Position numbers and translations under genes: made by a program. Positions 1 to 5,215 of a stretch of DNA of 5,215 bases are shown piece after piece (positions within the stretch are counted from its first letter, which is position 1; each line of letters starts with the position of its first letter). The notes under the pieces are model-generated. The model ran no database searches and was not told where the DNA came from. It saw only the letters and a program-made list of their open reading frames with translations. The DNA comes from Candidatus Zixiibacteriota bacterium (GTDB taxonomy: Bacteria; Zixibacteria; MSB-5A5; CAIYYT01), in the NCBI GenBank assembly GCA_023134875.1, contig JAGLUH010000452.1:1-5215 (forward strand), given 5' to 3'.

Positions 1-257
1 AGTTCATTTGTCCGCGCCAGCAGTCCGACCGAGAAGATCGCTGCCAGCAATGTGGCGATCGGGCAGGTCAGGACAACGATGAATGGAGTGAAGTAGATAT
101 AGTACATGATGATGTCGACAACCGTCGCGTCCGATTCCAGGTAGCGGCCGATATGCTCAACTAAGTTGACCAGGTCAAAGATCAGAACAAAGCAGAAGAG
201 TGATACCAGGAAAGTGAGAAAGAATCGCCTGAGAAGATAGCGGTGGAGAATTCCCAT
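1..257 (-). CDS. LptF/LptG-family LPS export permease, N-terminal part (runs off left edge)
   Basis: This is the start of a second YjgP/YjgQ (LptF/LptG) permease, the inner-membrane partner of the LptB ATPase that extracts lipopolysaccharide and passes it to the periplasmic Lpt bridge. My translation from the ATG at 257 gives about 85 residues beginning MGILHRYLLRRFFLTFLVS. The short basic N-terminus is followed by a hydrophobic first membrane segment (about residues 12-30). A second hydrophobic stretch (about 48-80) ends in LLARTNEL, which matches the family's conserved loop after the second helix. The start codon lies 3 bp after the stop of the upstream permease gene, and a GGAG within the end of that gene sits 10 nt before the ATG, so the pair is almost certainly one operon and is probably translationally coupled. 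By gene order it may be the LptG-like member, but the visible part cannot separate LptF from LptG. The rest of the gene lies outside the window. Confidence 0.9.
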   Translation of the reverse strand, partial: MGILHRYLLRRFFLTFLVSLFCFVLIFDLVNLVEHIGRYLESDATVVDIIMYYIYFTPFIVVLTCPIATLLAAIFSVGLLARTNE

Positions 258-260
258 TTA

Positions 261-1610
261 CTACTTTCTCCGCCAGAAAAGGTGCGCCAGGAGTACGCCG
301 ATCGGTTTTTCATTCTTGACCTTGTAGAGCAGCAGCAGACCGATCGAAACCATCAGCACGTTGGCTATCCACATGGCGACCCAGGGGGGCAGGATCAGGC
401 GATCCGCCAGTTGTTCGCCGCCGATCAGGAAAGCCCAGTAGACCGTAAACAGCGCGATTGATACACCGACCGATATGGCCATTCCCCTTTTGCGTCCCAT
501 CACACCCAGCGGCGCGCCGATCAGCACAAAAGCCAAACACGCCGCCGGCAGAGAATATTTCTTATGTATCTCAACGCCATACTTACTCACCAGCCGTTCG
601 TTGCTGTGGATCTGACCTTTCCTGGTGCGCAACAGCCGGAAGACATCATTGTGCATTTTCGCGGCCTTACCGAGCGCCGCTTGTTGAATATACTTCGGAT
701 CGGTGGTTTTCAGCCGCTCCGCCTTGTCGCGCGGCGCCAGGATTGTATTTATCGCAGAATCGGTCTCCTCGATAATCATTTTCTGGTAATTGCGAATTTC
801 GTTGCTCCAGGCTCCGGTTTTTCGCGCCAGTTGCGCCGTCGACATTTCTCGGTCGCCCCGATAGCTATGGTCGGTCTCCTCGAGGCGGGTGCCCAGATTC
901 TGCACCAGGAAGGTCTGCGACTCGAAAGCCAAGAGACGATAGGAGGACTCCCTGGTCAAGTCCTGTTCGTGCACCTGGCCGTTAAGCAGGTGGAAGGTGA
1001 TGTATTGCCCCTGGGCCGAGAATTCCACCCGGCCGCTGTCAGCGGTTATTGTCTTTGCTACCTTTTGGTTCTTCTGGTCGTAGATAATCACGCCTTTCAG
1101 GGAGGATGTCTCGTGGTCAACCTTGTCGATCAGGATTATATAGCCGGGAATATAGTCAATGAAGACTCCGCTTTTTAGTTCAATAGTAGGTCGCGTGCGC
1201 TTGATATCACCCTTGAGATTGGAAGCGGCATGGTTGGCGTCGGGCAGGACGTTATTGTTGAACCAGATCAGGCCGACACCCAGCAGGCTGGCGACGAATA
1301 TCACCGGCAGCATCAGCCGCAGCATATTAACACCGGAGCTTTTTATCCCCAGGATCTCGTTGTCGGCGGTCAGGCGGCCGAACGCCATCAAGGTACTGAC
1401 CAGCACCGCCATCGGCACCGACAACGCCAGCATCCAGGCCAGGTTCAGCACGAAGTACTTCAATACCGTCCAGGTGGAAAGGTCGCGACCGACAATAAGC
1501 TCCACTACCTGCGGAATAAAATCGATAATCAGAACAAAGGTAACGATGAAAAAGGCGAAAATAAAGGGGCCGATATGCTCTTTCAGTATATAGCGCGACA
1601 AGATTAACAC
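261..1610 (-). CDS. LptF/LptG-family LPS export permease with long periplasmic insert
   Basis: This is a complete 449-residue inner-membrane permease of the YjgP/YjgQ family, which with LptB drives lipopolysaccharide transport to the outer membrane. Three membrane segments (about residues 14-38, 52-78 and 96-118) precede a beta-rich periplasmic domain (about 140-245), and three more follow (about 354-372, 378-397 and 408-431). The N-terminal motif SRYILKEHIGPF and the motif HKKYSLPAACLAFVLIGAPLG before the fourth helix are typical of the family. The start is GTG at 1610. An in-frame stop lies 12 bp upstream and the N-terminus aligns with the family pattern, so no earlier start is possible. 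The Shine-Dalgarno sequence is weak. It is longer than the roughly 360 residues of E. coli LptF and LptG because of a charged, helix-rich insert (about 255-345) between the beta domain and the fourth helix. It is first in an operon with the next permease gene. LptF is favoured by its upstream position, but the subfamily is not certain. Confidence 0.93.
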   Translation of the reverse strand: MLILSRYILKEHIGPFIFAFFIVTFVLIIDFIPQVVELIVGRDLSTWTVLKYFVLNLAWMLALSVPMAVLVSTLMAFGRLTADNEILGIKSSGVNMLRLMLPVIFVASLLGVGLIWFNNNVLPDANHAASNLKGDIKRTRPTIELKSGVFIDYIPGYIILIDKVDHETSSLKGVIIYDQKNQKVAKTITADSGRVEFSAQGQYITFHLLNGQVHEQDLTRESSYRLLAFESQTFLVQNLGTRLEETDHSYRGDREMSTAQLARKTGAWSNEIRNYQKMIIEETDSAINTILAPRDKAERLKTTDPKYIQQAALGKAAKMHNDVFRLLRTRKGQIHSNERLVSKYGVEIHKKYSLPAACLAFVLIGAPLGVMGRKRGMAISVGVSIALFTVYWAFLIGGEQLADRLILPPWVAMWIANVLMVSIGLLLLYKVKNEKPIGVLLAHLFWRRK

Positions 1611-1621
1611 GCCTGAAAGCT

Positions 1622-1650
1622 ACTATACCGGCACGCCCCTTTGCAAGCAA
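1622..1650 (-). promoter_or_regulatory. Possible promoter for the LPS-permease operon
   Basis: On the minus strand, TATAGT (1627-1622) is one base from the -10 consensus. A TTGCTT (1650-1645) lies 17 bp upstream as a half-matching -35. The predicted transcript would start only a few bases before the GTG at 1610, giving a nearly leaderless mRNA, which agrees with the lack of a clear Shine-Dalgarno sequence. The spacer between the two divergent genes is only about 50 bp, so any promoter of its own must lie here or inside the neighbouring gene. This is a pattern match only. Confidence 0.3.
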
Positions 1651-1661
1651 AAACCTTGACA

Positions 1662-2654
1662 ATGCCGTTGCCAAGTGCAAATTGTGAAGTGGTGAAGCTT
1701 GCTGAAATCAAAATCGGAGACAACCTGCTGGGGTATTACGCGCTGCGCACCTGCGAGCTGATTCCTCACAGCAATGGTGTCAGGCTGAAACTGGAATTGG
1801 CCGATTCCAGTGGTAGGATGGCTGGTATCATGTGGGATGACGAGGCCAAGGCCGTCTACCCTGCCATCAAGGATGCCGCCGTGGTCAAGGTTAAGGGCTT
1901 AATGAGTCTGTATCAGGGCAGGCCCCAGGTTCAGGTTGAGAAGATTCGCGCCGCCAACAGCGACGAGTATGAGGCGGCCGATTTCCTGCCTGTCAGTTCG
2001 ATGCCGACCGAGCAACTGGAGGTGGGTATCTCCAAGTTGATTGAATCGATCAGCGACCAGGAGATCAAACGTCTGACGTTGGCAGTCATCTTCGATGAAG
2101 AGATCAAGCCGCTTTATTTCCTTGCGCCGGGAGGGACCACCTGGCATCACCCCTACGTGGGCGGACTGGCGGAACATTCACTGTCGATGGCGACGGCGGC
2201 GGCCCTGCTGTGTGAACATTACACTTTCCTTGACCGTTCCCTCATGGTCGCCGGCGCGCTGCTGCATGATGTCGGCAAGATCAATGAACTGGAAGTGAGC
2301 AGTACTCTTTCCTATTCCGTCGCCGGTCGCCTTTACGGCCATATTGTCATGGGTTATGAACTGGTCAAAGCGAAAGCTGTCGAGCTGGAGATCGCCGAAG
2401 ATGAGAATGTCAAAAAGCTGCTCCACATGATCCTGTCGCACCAGGGCAAGAAGGAGTTTTCGGTGCCGGTGGAACCCTGCTTCGAGGAGGCGTTTGCTCT
2501 TTACTTCCTGGATGAAATCGATTCCAAATTAAATGCGATTACACGAATTCGCAATAAGCCAGAAAACGAGGGCAAGGATTTCTCTGGTTTTGTCAAGATA
2601 CTTCAGACCTATCTGTATCTTAACTGCAAGAGCGAGATTGAAGAAGAGCAGTAA
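1662..2654 (+). CDS. yhaM: YhaM-like 3'-5' exoribonuclease (OB-fold plus HD domain)
   Basis: The product is about 330 residues and resembles YhaM/CBF1, a 3'-5' exoribonuclease of about 314 residues in Bacillus subtilis that acts in RNA turnover and can also degrade single-stranded DNA. Counting from the ATG, an N-terminal OB-fold (about 12-98) carries the typical pattern of a LELADSSGRMAGIMWD strand pair followed by VVKVKGLMSLYQGRPQVQV. An HD phosphohydrolase domain (about 150-300) follows. Its likely metal ligands are in WHHP, GGLAEHS, LLHDVGK, GHIVMG, ILSHQG and FLDEIDSKLNAI. The C-terminus is acidic. The start is uncertain. I prefer ATG 1662, but an in-frame TTG at 1641 would add seven residues, GTG codons at 1689 and 1692 are also possible, and none has a good ribosome site. 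Conservation begins near AEIKIGDNL, so all fit. It is divergent from the permease operon. The family assignment is firm; the enzymatic activity is inferred. Confidence 0.9.
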   Translation: MPLPSANCEVVKLAEIKIGDNLLGYYALRTCELIPHSNGVRLKLELADSSGRMAGIMWDDEAKAVYPAIKDAAVVKVKGLMSLYQGRPQVQVEKIRAANSDEYEAADFLPVSSMPTEQLEVGISKLIESISDQEIKRLTLAVIFDEEIKPLYFLAPGGTTWHHPYVGGLAEHSLSMATAAALLCEHYTFLDRSLMVAGALLHDVGKINELEVSSTLSYSVAGRLYGHIVMGYELVKAKAVELEIAEDENVKKLLHMILSHQGKKEFSVPVEPCFEEAFALYFLDEIDSKLNAITRIRNKPENEGKDFSGFVKILQTYLYLNCKSEIEEEQ

Positions 2655-2681
2655 CTTCTGAGACTATTTCTTACAGGATAT

Positions 2682-2731
2682 GTTGGGTTTTGTGATCGCT
2701 CCGGCGGCAGCCGGACCACCTGAGAACCTAC
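2682..2731. repeat. Imperfect inverted repeat with GC-rich hairpin after the exoribonuclease gene
   Basis: A perfect 6-bp stem, TCCGGC (2700-2705) and GCCGGA (2710-2715), closes a GGCA loop. The symmetry continues outward imperfectly, so that GTTGGGTTT (2682-2690) faces GAACCTAC (2724-2731). It begins 28 bp after the stop codon at 2654. There is no T-run on either side, so it is not a standard intrinsic terminator. It looks more like an intergenic palindromic repeat unit, although a structured RNA 3' end that protects the transcript is also possible. The rest of 2732-2847 holds no gene that I can recognise; it has a small stem, GCTTG/CAAGC, at 2818-2831. Confidence 0.5.
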
Positions 2732-2847
2732 AAATAATGCAAGCTGATACTTTGCACATGGTTTTGGCCCGCCGGCGAAGCTCTATACTCTCAGATGTGA
2801 TTTCCTGCAGGGTTGATGCTTGTCAACAAGCAATGACAGTCGACTAC

Positions 2848-3257
2848 TCAGCCGTAGGACGCGACGCTCACCTGATCGAACAGGATTGCCGGCGCCCATG
2901 AAGCGTGGCAAGGATACAGCGTATCTCCGACCGCTATGACGCGGTTTAAGGAATCATAGATGTTACCCGCAATCATCGCATCTTTGACGCGACCGATGAT
3001 CTCACCATTTTCGACGTAGAAGCCTGAAGCAATCCCAACTGAGTAGTCACCATTCGGGATGTTGCCGCTGTGAGCCCCTTGAATGGCGTCGACGATGAGA
3101 CCTGTTCCCATGAATTGAATGAGATCGGCGAGTGATTTGTCTCCGGGCTCGATGCGCATGTGGCACAGTGCCGGAATCGGTTTCAGGGTAATCGGATCAG
3201 CGGACTTAAAGAGGGTTTCAGTGCGATATCCGTGCGCGGTTGACTGGACGCGAATAA
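2848..3257 (-). pseudogene. C-terminal remnant of a TldD/PmbA (TldE) family gene
   Basis: The minus-strand reading frame that ends at the TGA at 2848-2850 matches the C-terminal part of the TldD/PmbA family, whose members form TldD-TldE protease complexes (modulator of gyrase, microcin processing). Recognisable pieces in order are STAHGYR, RIEPGDKSLADLI, GTGLIVDAIQGAHSGN, NGDYSVGIASGFYVENGEI, AMIAGNIYDSLNRVIAVGD and APAILFDQVSVAS. The Q-GAHSGN and GDYSVGIASGF motifs point to the TldE-like partner rather than the metal-binding TldD. Only about 135 residues remain of the usual 430-450. The C-terminal end is intact, but similarity stops near 3257, where palindromic repeat DNA begins. The frame stays open to a TAG at 3346-3348 but has no good start except an internal ATG at 3159. 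I found no other part of the gene in the window. The frame of the remnant is undamaged, so the truncation may be fairly recent. Confidence 0.8.
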
Positions 3258-3258
3258 G

Positions 3259-3285
3259 TGGGCGGCAGAGGTCCGCGTCTGCCCC
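3259..3285. repeat. Short palindrome at the truncation point of the TldE-like remnant
   Basis: GGCAGA (3264-3269) pairs with TCTGCC (3278-3283) around an 8-base GC-rich loop. Flanking G-rich (3260-3262) and C-rich (3284-3285) bases could extend the stem after a bulge. It begins where similarity to the TldD/PmbA family ends, so it marks the junction between former coding sequence and repeat DNA. Confidence 0.45.
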
Positions 3286-3300
3286 TCCCTTACAATTAAC

Positions 3301-3519
3301 GGGCAGGCCGGGAGAGGTTGTCCCAAAAGTGACCGAGAATAATTCCTATAGATATGTCTTCCGAGTAGGGGCACGCTGCCGCGTGCCCATTGGGTACGCC
3401 ACGGCGTACCCCTACAAGTTTAATCCAGCACCTTATTGTTAGATTTCTCTCTCAACTCTGTTCCTACTGCAACACACCATACGCAACAACCTTTTGGGAC
3501 AACCTCCGGAGGCCTGCCG
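3301..3519. repeat. Inverted-repeat-bounded element of about 219 bp, MITE-like, no coding capacity
   Basis: The left arm (3301-3329) and right arm (3491-3519) are inverted copies. Read on the strand of the right arm, both start with CTTTTGGGACAACCTC (16 identical bases). Four mismatched bases follow, then GGCCTGCC (8 identical bases), giving 24 of 28 matches. The symmetry stops sharply on both sides. Between the arms are about 160 bp that contain a three-way-junction palindrome and a pyrimidine-rich stretch but no convincing reading frame. I see no obvious target-site duplication outside the arms and no transposase. It could be a miniature mobile element, or simply two copies of one dispersed repeat inserted in opposite orientation. 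Confidence 0.55.
3365..3415. repeat. Double palindrome able to form a three-way junction (REP/BIME-like)
   Basis: Two near-identical hairpins sit side by side. The first is GGGCACGC (3369-3376) with GCGTGCCC (3381-3388). The second is GGGTACGCC (3392-3400) with GGCGTACCC (3403-3411). Outside them, GTAG (3365-3368) pairs with CTAC (3412-3415), which closes both into a compact three-way junction with only an ATT linker. Both strands can fold the same way. This is the design of dispersed REP/BIME-type extragenic palindromes. It is not a tRNA: it is too short and has no acceptor, anticodon or T-loop pattern. Confidence 0.7.
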
Positions 3520-3531
3520 CGCACGACATCG

Positions 3532-3581
3532 CGAGTCCAGCCAGTCAAAGGCCTGGCTTTGACAGGCAACCGCCGGACTCG
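3532..3581. repeat. Long stem-loop upstream of the aconitase gene
   Basis: The outer arms CGAGTCC (3532-3538) and GGACTCG (3575-3581) enclose an inner hairpin. Its arms are GCC-A-GTCAAAG (3540-3550) and CTTTGAC-A-GGC (3557-3567), around a GCCTGG loop. A run of five T (3589-3593) follows after 7 bases. It may be an intrinsic terminator on the plus strand, but the T-run is short and set too far from the stem, so a dispersed palindromic repeat is at least as likely. It lies about 130 bp before the aconitase start. Confidence 0.5.
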
Positions 3582-3640
3582 TAATGAGTTTTTCAACAAG
3601 CCTTTTAGCTTCCGTTTCCCAAGTCCTCCCGAAAAAGCGG

Positions 3641-3667
3641 TTGACCGATGTTGCTCTTGTGTATTAG
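3641..3667 (+). promoter_or_regulatory. Possible promoter for the aconitase gene
   Basis: TTGACC (3641-3646, five of six matches to -35) is followed 15 bp later by TATTAG (3662-3667, four of six matches to -10). The spacing is shorter than the ideal 17 bp. The position suits a leader of about 35 nt before the ATG at 3709. The upstream gap has repeats on one side and no co-directional gene nearby, so a promoter is expected in this region. This is a consensus match only. Confidence 0.35.
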
Positions 3668-3695
3668 TTAAAAGGTTCCGATTGAAACAGCCTTG

Positions 3696-3702
3696 AAGGA
3701 GG
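3696..3702 (+). promoter_or_regulatory. Strong Shine-Dalgarno sequence of the aconitase gene
   Basis: AAGGAGG ends 6 bases before the ATG at 3709, a near-perfect match to the anti-Shine-Dalgarno sequence with good spacing. It fixes the start codon and suggests high translation, unlike the weak sites of the two divergent genes. Confidence 0.85.
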
Positions 3703-3708
3703 AATAGA

Positions 3709-5215
3709 ATGGCGGATACTTTAACCTATAAGATATTGAAAGATCACTTAGTTGACGGCCAACTCAAGGCCGGAACCGAAATCGGTATTCGTATTGATCA
3801 GACCCTTACCCAGGATGCTACCGGCACAATGGCCTATCTTCAGTTCGAAGCGCTCGGCCTCAAATCAGTAAAAACCAAGCTTTCGGTCTCCTATGTCGAT
3901 CACAACACCCTGCAATCAGGATTTGAAAACGCCGACGATCATCGCTACCTGCAAAGTGTAGCGGCCAAATACGGCGTCTATTTCTCCAGGCCCGGCAACG
4001 GCATCTGCCACCAGGTACATCTGGAACGTTTCGGCGCCCCTGGCCTTACGCTGCTTGGTTCCGATTCACACACTCCCACCGGCGGCGCTCTGGGTATGAT
4101 TGCGATGGGCGCGGGCGGTCTCGATGTCGCCGTCGCTATGGGTGGCGGCGCATTCTACCTGCCTTGTCCGCGGGTGGTGGGCATCCACCTGACCGGAAAG
4201 CTGCAACCGTGGGTGACCGGTAAAGATGTAATCCTGGAAGTCCTGCGTATCCTGAGCGTCAAGGGCGGTGTCGGCAACATCATCGAGTACTTCGGGGAAG
4301 GGGTCAAATCGCTGACTCTCACGCAGCGCGCCACGATAACCAATATGGGCGCGGAACTGGGTGCGACGACCTCGATATTCCCCTCTGATGAGAAGACAGA
4401 GGATTTCCTGAAGGCACAGCAGCGTGCCGATGCTTACCGGCCGTTGGCGGCCGATGACGGGGCGGAGTATGATAAAGTAGTCGAGATCGATCTGAAGAAG
4501 CTGGAACCAATGATCGCCAAACCTCATTCGCCCGATGCCGTTGTGCCGGTGAAGGAGATTGCGGGCACCAGGGCGCAACAGGTCTGTATCGGTTCCTGCA
4601 CCAATTCATCGCTTCACGATTTGGAGATCACCGCAAAGATTCTCAAGGGCAAGCAGGTGCACCCAGACTTGAGCCTGACGGTAACGCCGGGGTCTAAGCA
4701 GGTTTACAAGATGATCGCCGATTCGAGTGCGCTGGGTGAGATCATTGCCGCCGGCGCCCGTATTCTGGAATCAGCCTGCGGCCCCTGTATCGGCATGGGG
4801 CAGTCGCCGCCGTCGGCAGCGGTGTCGGTCAGGTCATTCAACCGCAACTTCGTCGGACGTTCCGGCACCAAGGATGCTCTAATCTATCTCGCCTCGCCGG
4901 AAACCTGCGCCGCTACCGCGCTCAAAGGCGAGATCACGGATCCGCGTGAGCTGGGTGAAGAGCCGGCAATTGAGATACCAAAGCAGTACTACATCGATGA
5001 TCGCTCGATCATCATCCCGCCGGAAGATGGTAATTCGGTCGAAATTGTCCGCGGTCCCAATATCGCTCCCTGTCCGACTCGTGAACCGCTGCCGGAGAAG
5101 CTGGTCAGCAAGGCACTTCTGAAACTTGAAGATAATATCACCACCGACCATATCATGCCGGCAGGCGCCAAGATTCTTCCCTTACGTTCCAATATTCCCA
5201 AGATCAGCGAGTTTG
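3709..5215 (+). CDS. acn: Aconitate hydratase, Aquifex-type-like (C-terminus beyond right edge)
   Basis: Aconitase converts citrate to isocitrate through cis-aconitate in the TCA cycle, using a [4Fe-4S] cluster. I translated 502 residues with no stop before the window ends. In order there are DQTLTQDATG (30-39), YVDHN (62-66), the substrate-binding GSDSHTPTGGALG (117-129), IGSCTNSS (294-301) with cluster Cys297, and ACGPCIGMG (356-364) with Cys357 and Cys360, so all three cluster ligands are present. SFNRNFVGRSGT (376-387) carries substrate-contacting arginines, and SPETCAATALKGEITDP follows. From about residue 465 the linker and swivel domain begin, with DNITTDHIMPAGA (475-487). The early position of the DQTLTQD motif and the overall layout resemble the mitochondrial and 'Aquifex-type' aconitases of about 640-780 residues, not the roughly 890-residue AcnA/IRP1 or the AcnB form. 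Homoaconitase or isopropylmalate isomerase is less likely, because the swivel domain appears fused rather than separate. About 130-150 residues are probably missing. Confidence 0.94.
   Translation, partial: MADTLTYKILKDHLVDGQLKAGTEIGIRIDQTLTQDATGTMAYLQFEALGLKSVKTKLSVSYVDHNTLQSGFENADDHRYLQSVAAKYGVYFSRPGNGICHQVHLERFGAPGLTLLGSDSHTPTGGALGMIAMGAGGLDVAVAMGGGAFYLPCPRVVGIHLTGKLQPWVTGKDVILEVLRILSVKGGVGNIIEYFGEGVKSLTLTQRATITNMGAELGATTSIFPSDEKTEDFLKAQQRADAYRPLAADDGAEYDKVVEIDLKKLEPMIAKPHSPDAVVPVKEIAGTRAQQVCIGSCTNSSLHDLEITAKILKGKQVHPDLSLTVTPGSKQVYKMIADSSALGEIIAAGARILESACGPCIGMGQSPPSAAVSVRSFNRNFVGRSGTKDALIYLASPETCAATALKGEITDPRELGEEPAIEIPKQYYIDDRSIIIPPEDGNSVEIVRGPNIAPCPTREPLPEKLVSKALLKLEDNITTDHIMPAGAKILPLRSNIPKISEF

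Noticed and set aside
564..1178. A 204-codon plus-strand reading frame opposite the LPS permease gene
   Set aside because: It lies wholly antisense to a gene with clear family motifs, and its translation has no recognisable domain or ribosome site.
1656..1661. A perfect TTGACA -35 box just before the ATG at 1662
   Set aside because: The base positions 17 bp downstream (AAATTG) are a poor -10 and would place transcription inside the gene, after the preferred start codon. It is probably chance.
2700..2715. GC-rich hairpin after the exoribonuclease gene as an intrinsic terminator
   Set aside because: There is no T-run after the stem on either strand, so it is listed as a repeat instead.
3365..3415. 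Cloverleaf-like fold considered as a tRNA or small RNA gene
   Set aside because: At 51 bp it is too short, has no anticodon or T-loop features, and is symmetric on both strands, so a DNA palindrome repeat explains it better.
3119..3696. Several plus-strand frames of 64-107 codons across the repeat-rich gap
   Set aside because: They run through the inverted repeats and opposite the TldE-like remnant, have no domain or Shine-Dalgarno sequence, and are rich in R, P and S, as in non-coding GC-rich DNA.
2655..3708. The repeat-rich gap considered as a CRISPR array or phage attachment site
   Set aside because: The repeats are inverted and all different, with no regular direct repeats and spacers. 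There is no integrase, tRNA or direct-repeat att pair in the window.
4066..4578. A 170-codon minus-strand frame opposite the aconitase gene
   Set aside because: It is a mirror frame of a strongly conserved coding region, with an arginine- and histidine-rich composition typical of such shadows.

Overview
The window looks like chromosomal DNA of a Gram-negative (outer-membrane, LPS-bearing) bacterium. It carries two adjacent LptF/LptG-family lipopolysaccharide export permease genes. The other intact genes are a YhaM-like OB-fold/HD exoribonuclease and an aconitase resembling the form usually called the 'Aquifex type'. This gene mix, together with many short palindromic repeats, fits an uncultivated lineage of the FCB/Zixibacteria or deltaproteobacteria-like kind. 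That placement is a guess; the window holds no rRNA or other phylogenetic marker.

Layout: (1) Positions 1-1610, minus strand, hold a two-gene LPS-permease operon. The upstream gene (261-1610) is complete, and the downstream gene (1-257) runs off the left edge after about 85 residues. Only 3 bp separate them. (2) At about 1611-1661 a roughly 50-bp divergent spacer must hold the start signals for both the permease operon and the plus-strand gene. (3) Positions 1662-2654, plus strand, encode the YhaM-like 3'-5' exoribonuclease. (4) Positions 2655-3708 hold about 1 kb with no intact gene. It contains a hairpin just after the exoribonuclease gene, a minus-strand C-terminal remnant of a TldD/PmbA (TldE) family protease-like gene, and a cluster of palindromic elements. 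The cluster includes an inverted-repeat-bounded block of about 219 bp (3301-3519) with a three-way-junction palindrome inside it. (5) From 3709 to the right edge, plus strand, lies the first 502 residues of the aconitase, with a strong Shine-Dalgarno sequence.

The intact genes are housekeeping genes: outer-membrane biogenesis, RNA turnover and the TCA cycle. They do not form one pathway. The part worth a second look is the 1-kb gap, where a gene has been truncated exactly beside repeat DNA and where several different palindromes are stacked together. I found no defence system, CRISPR array, transposase, tRNA or rRNA, and no convincing new enzymatic system.
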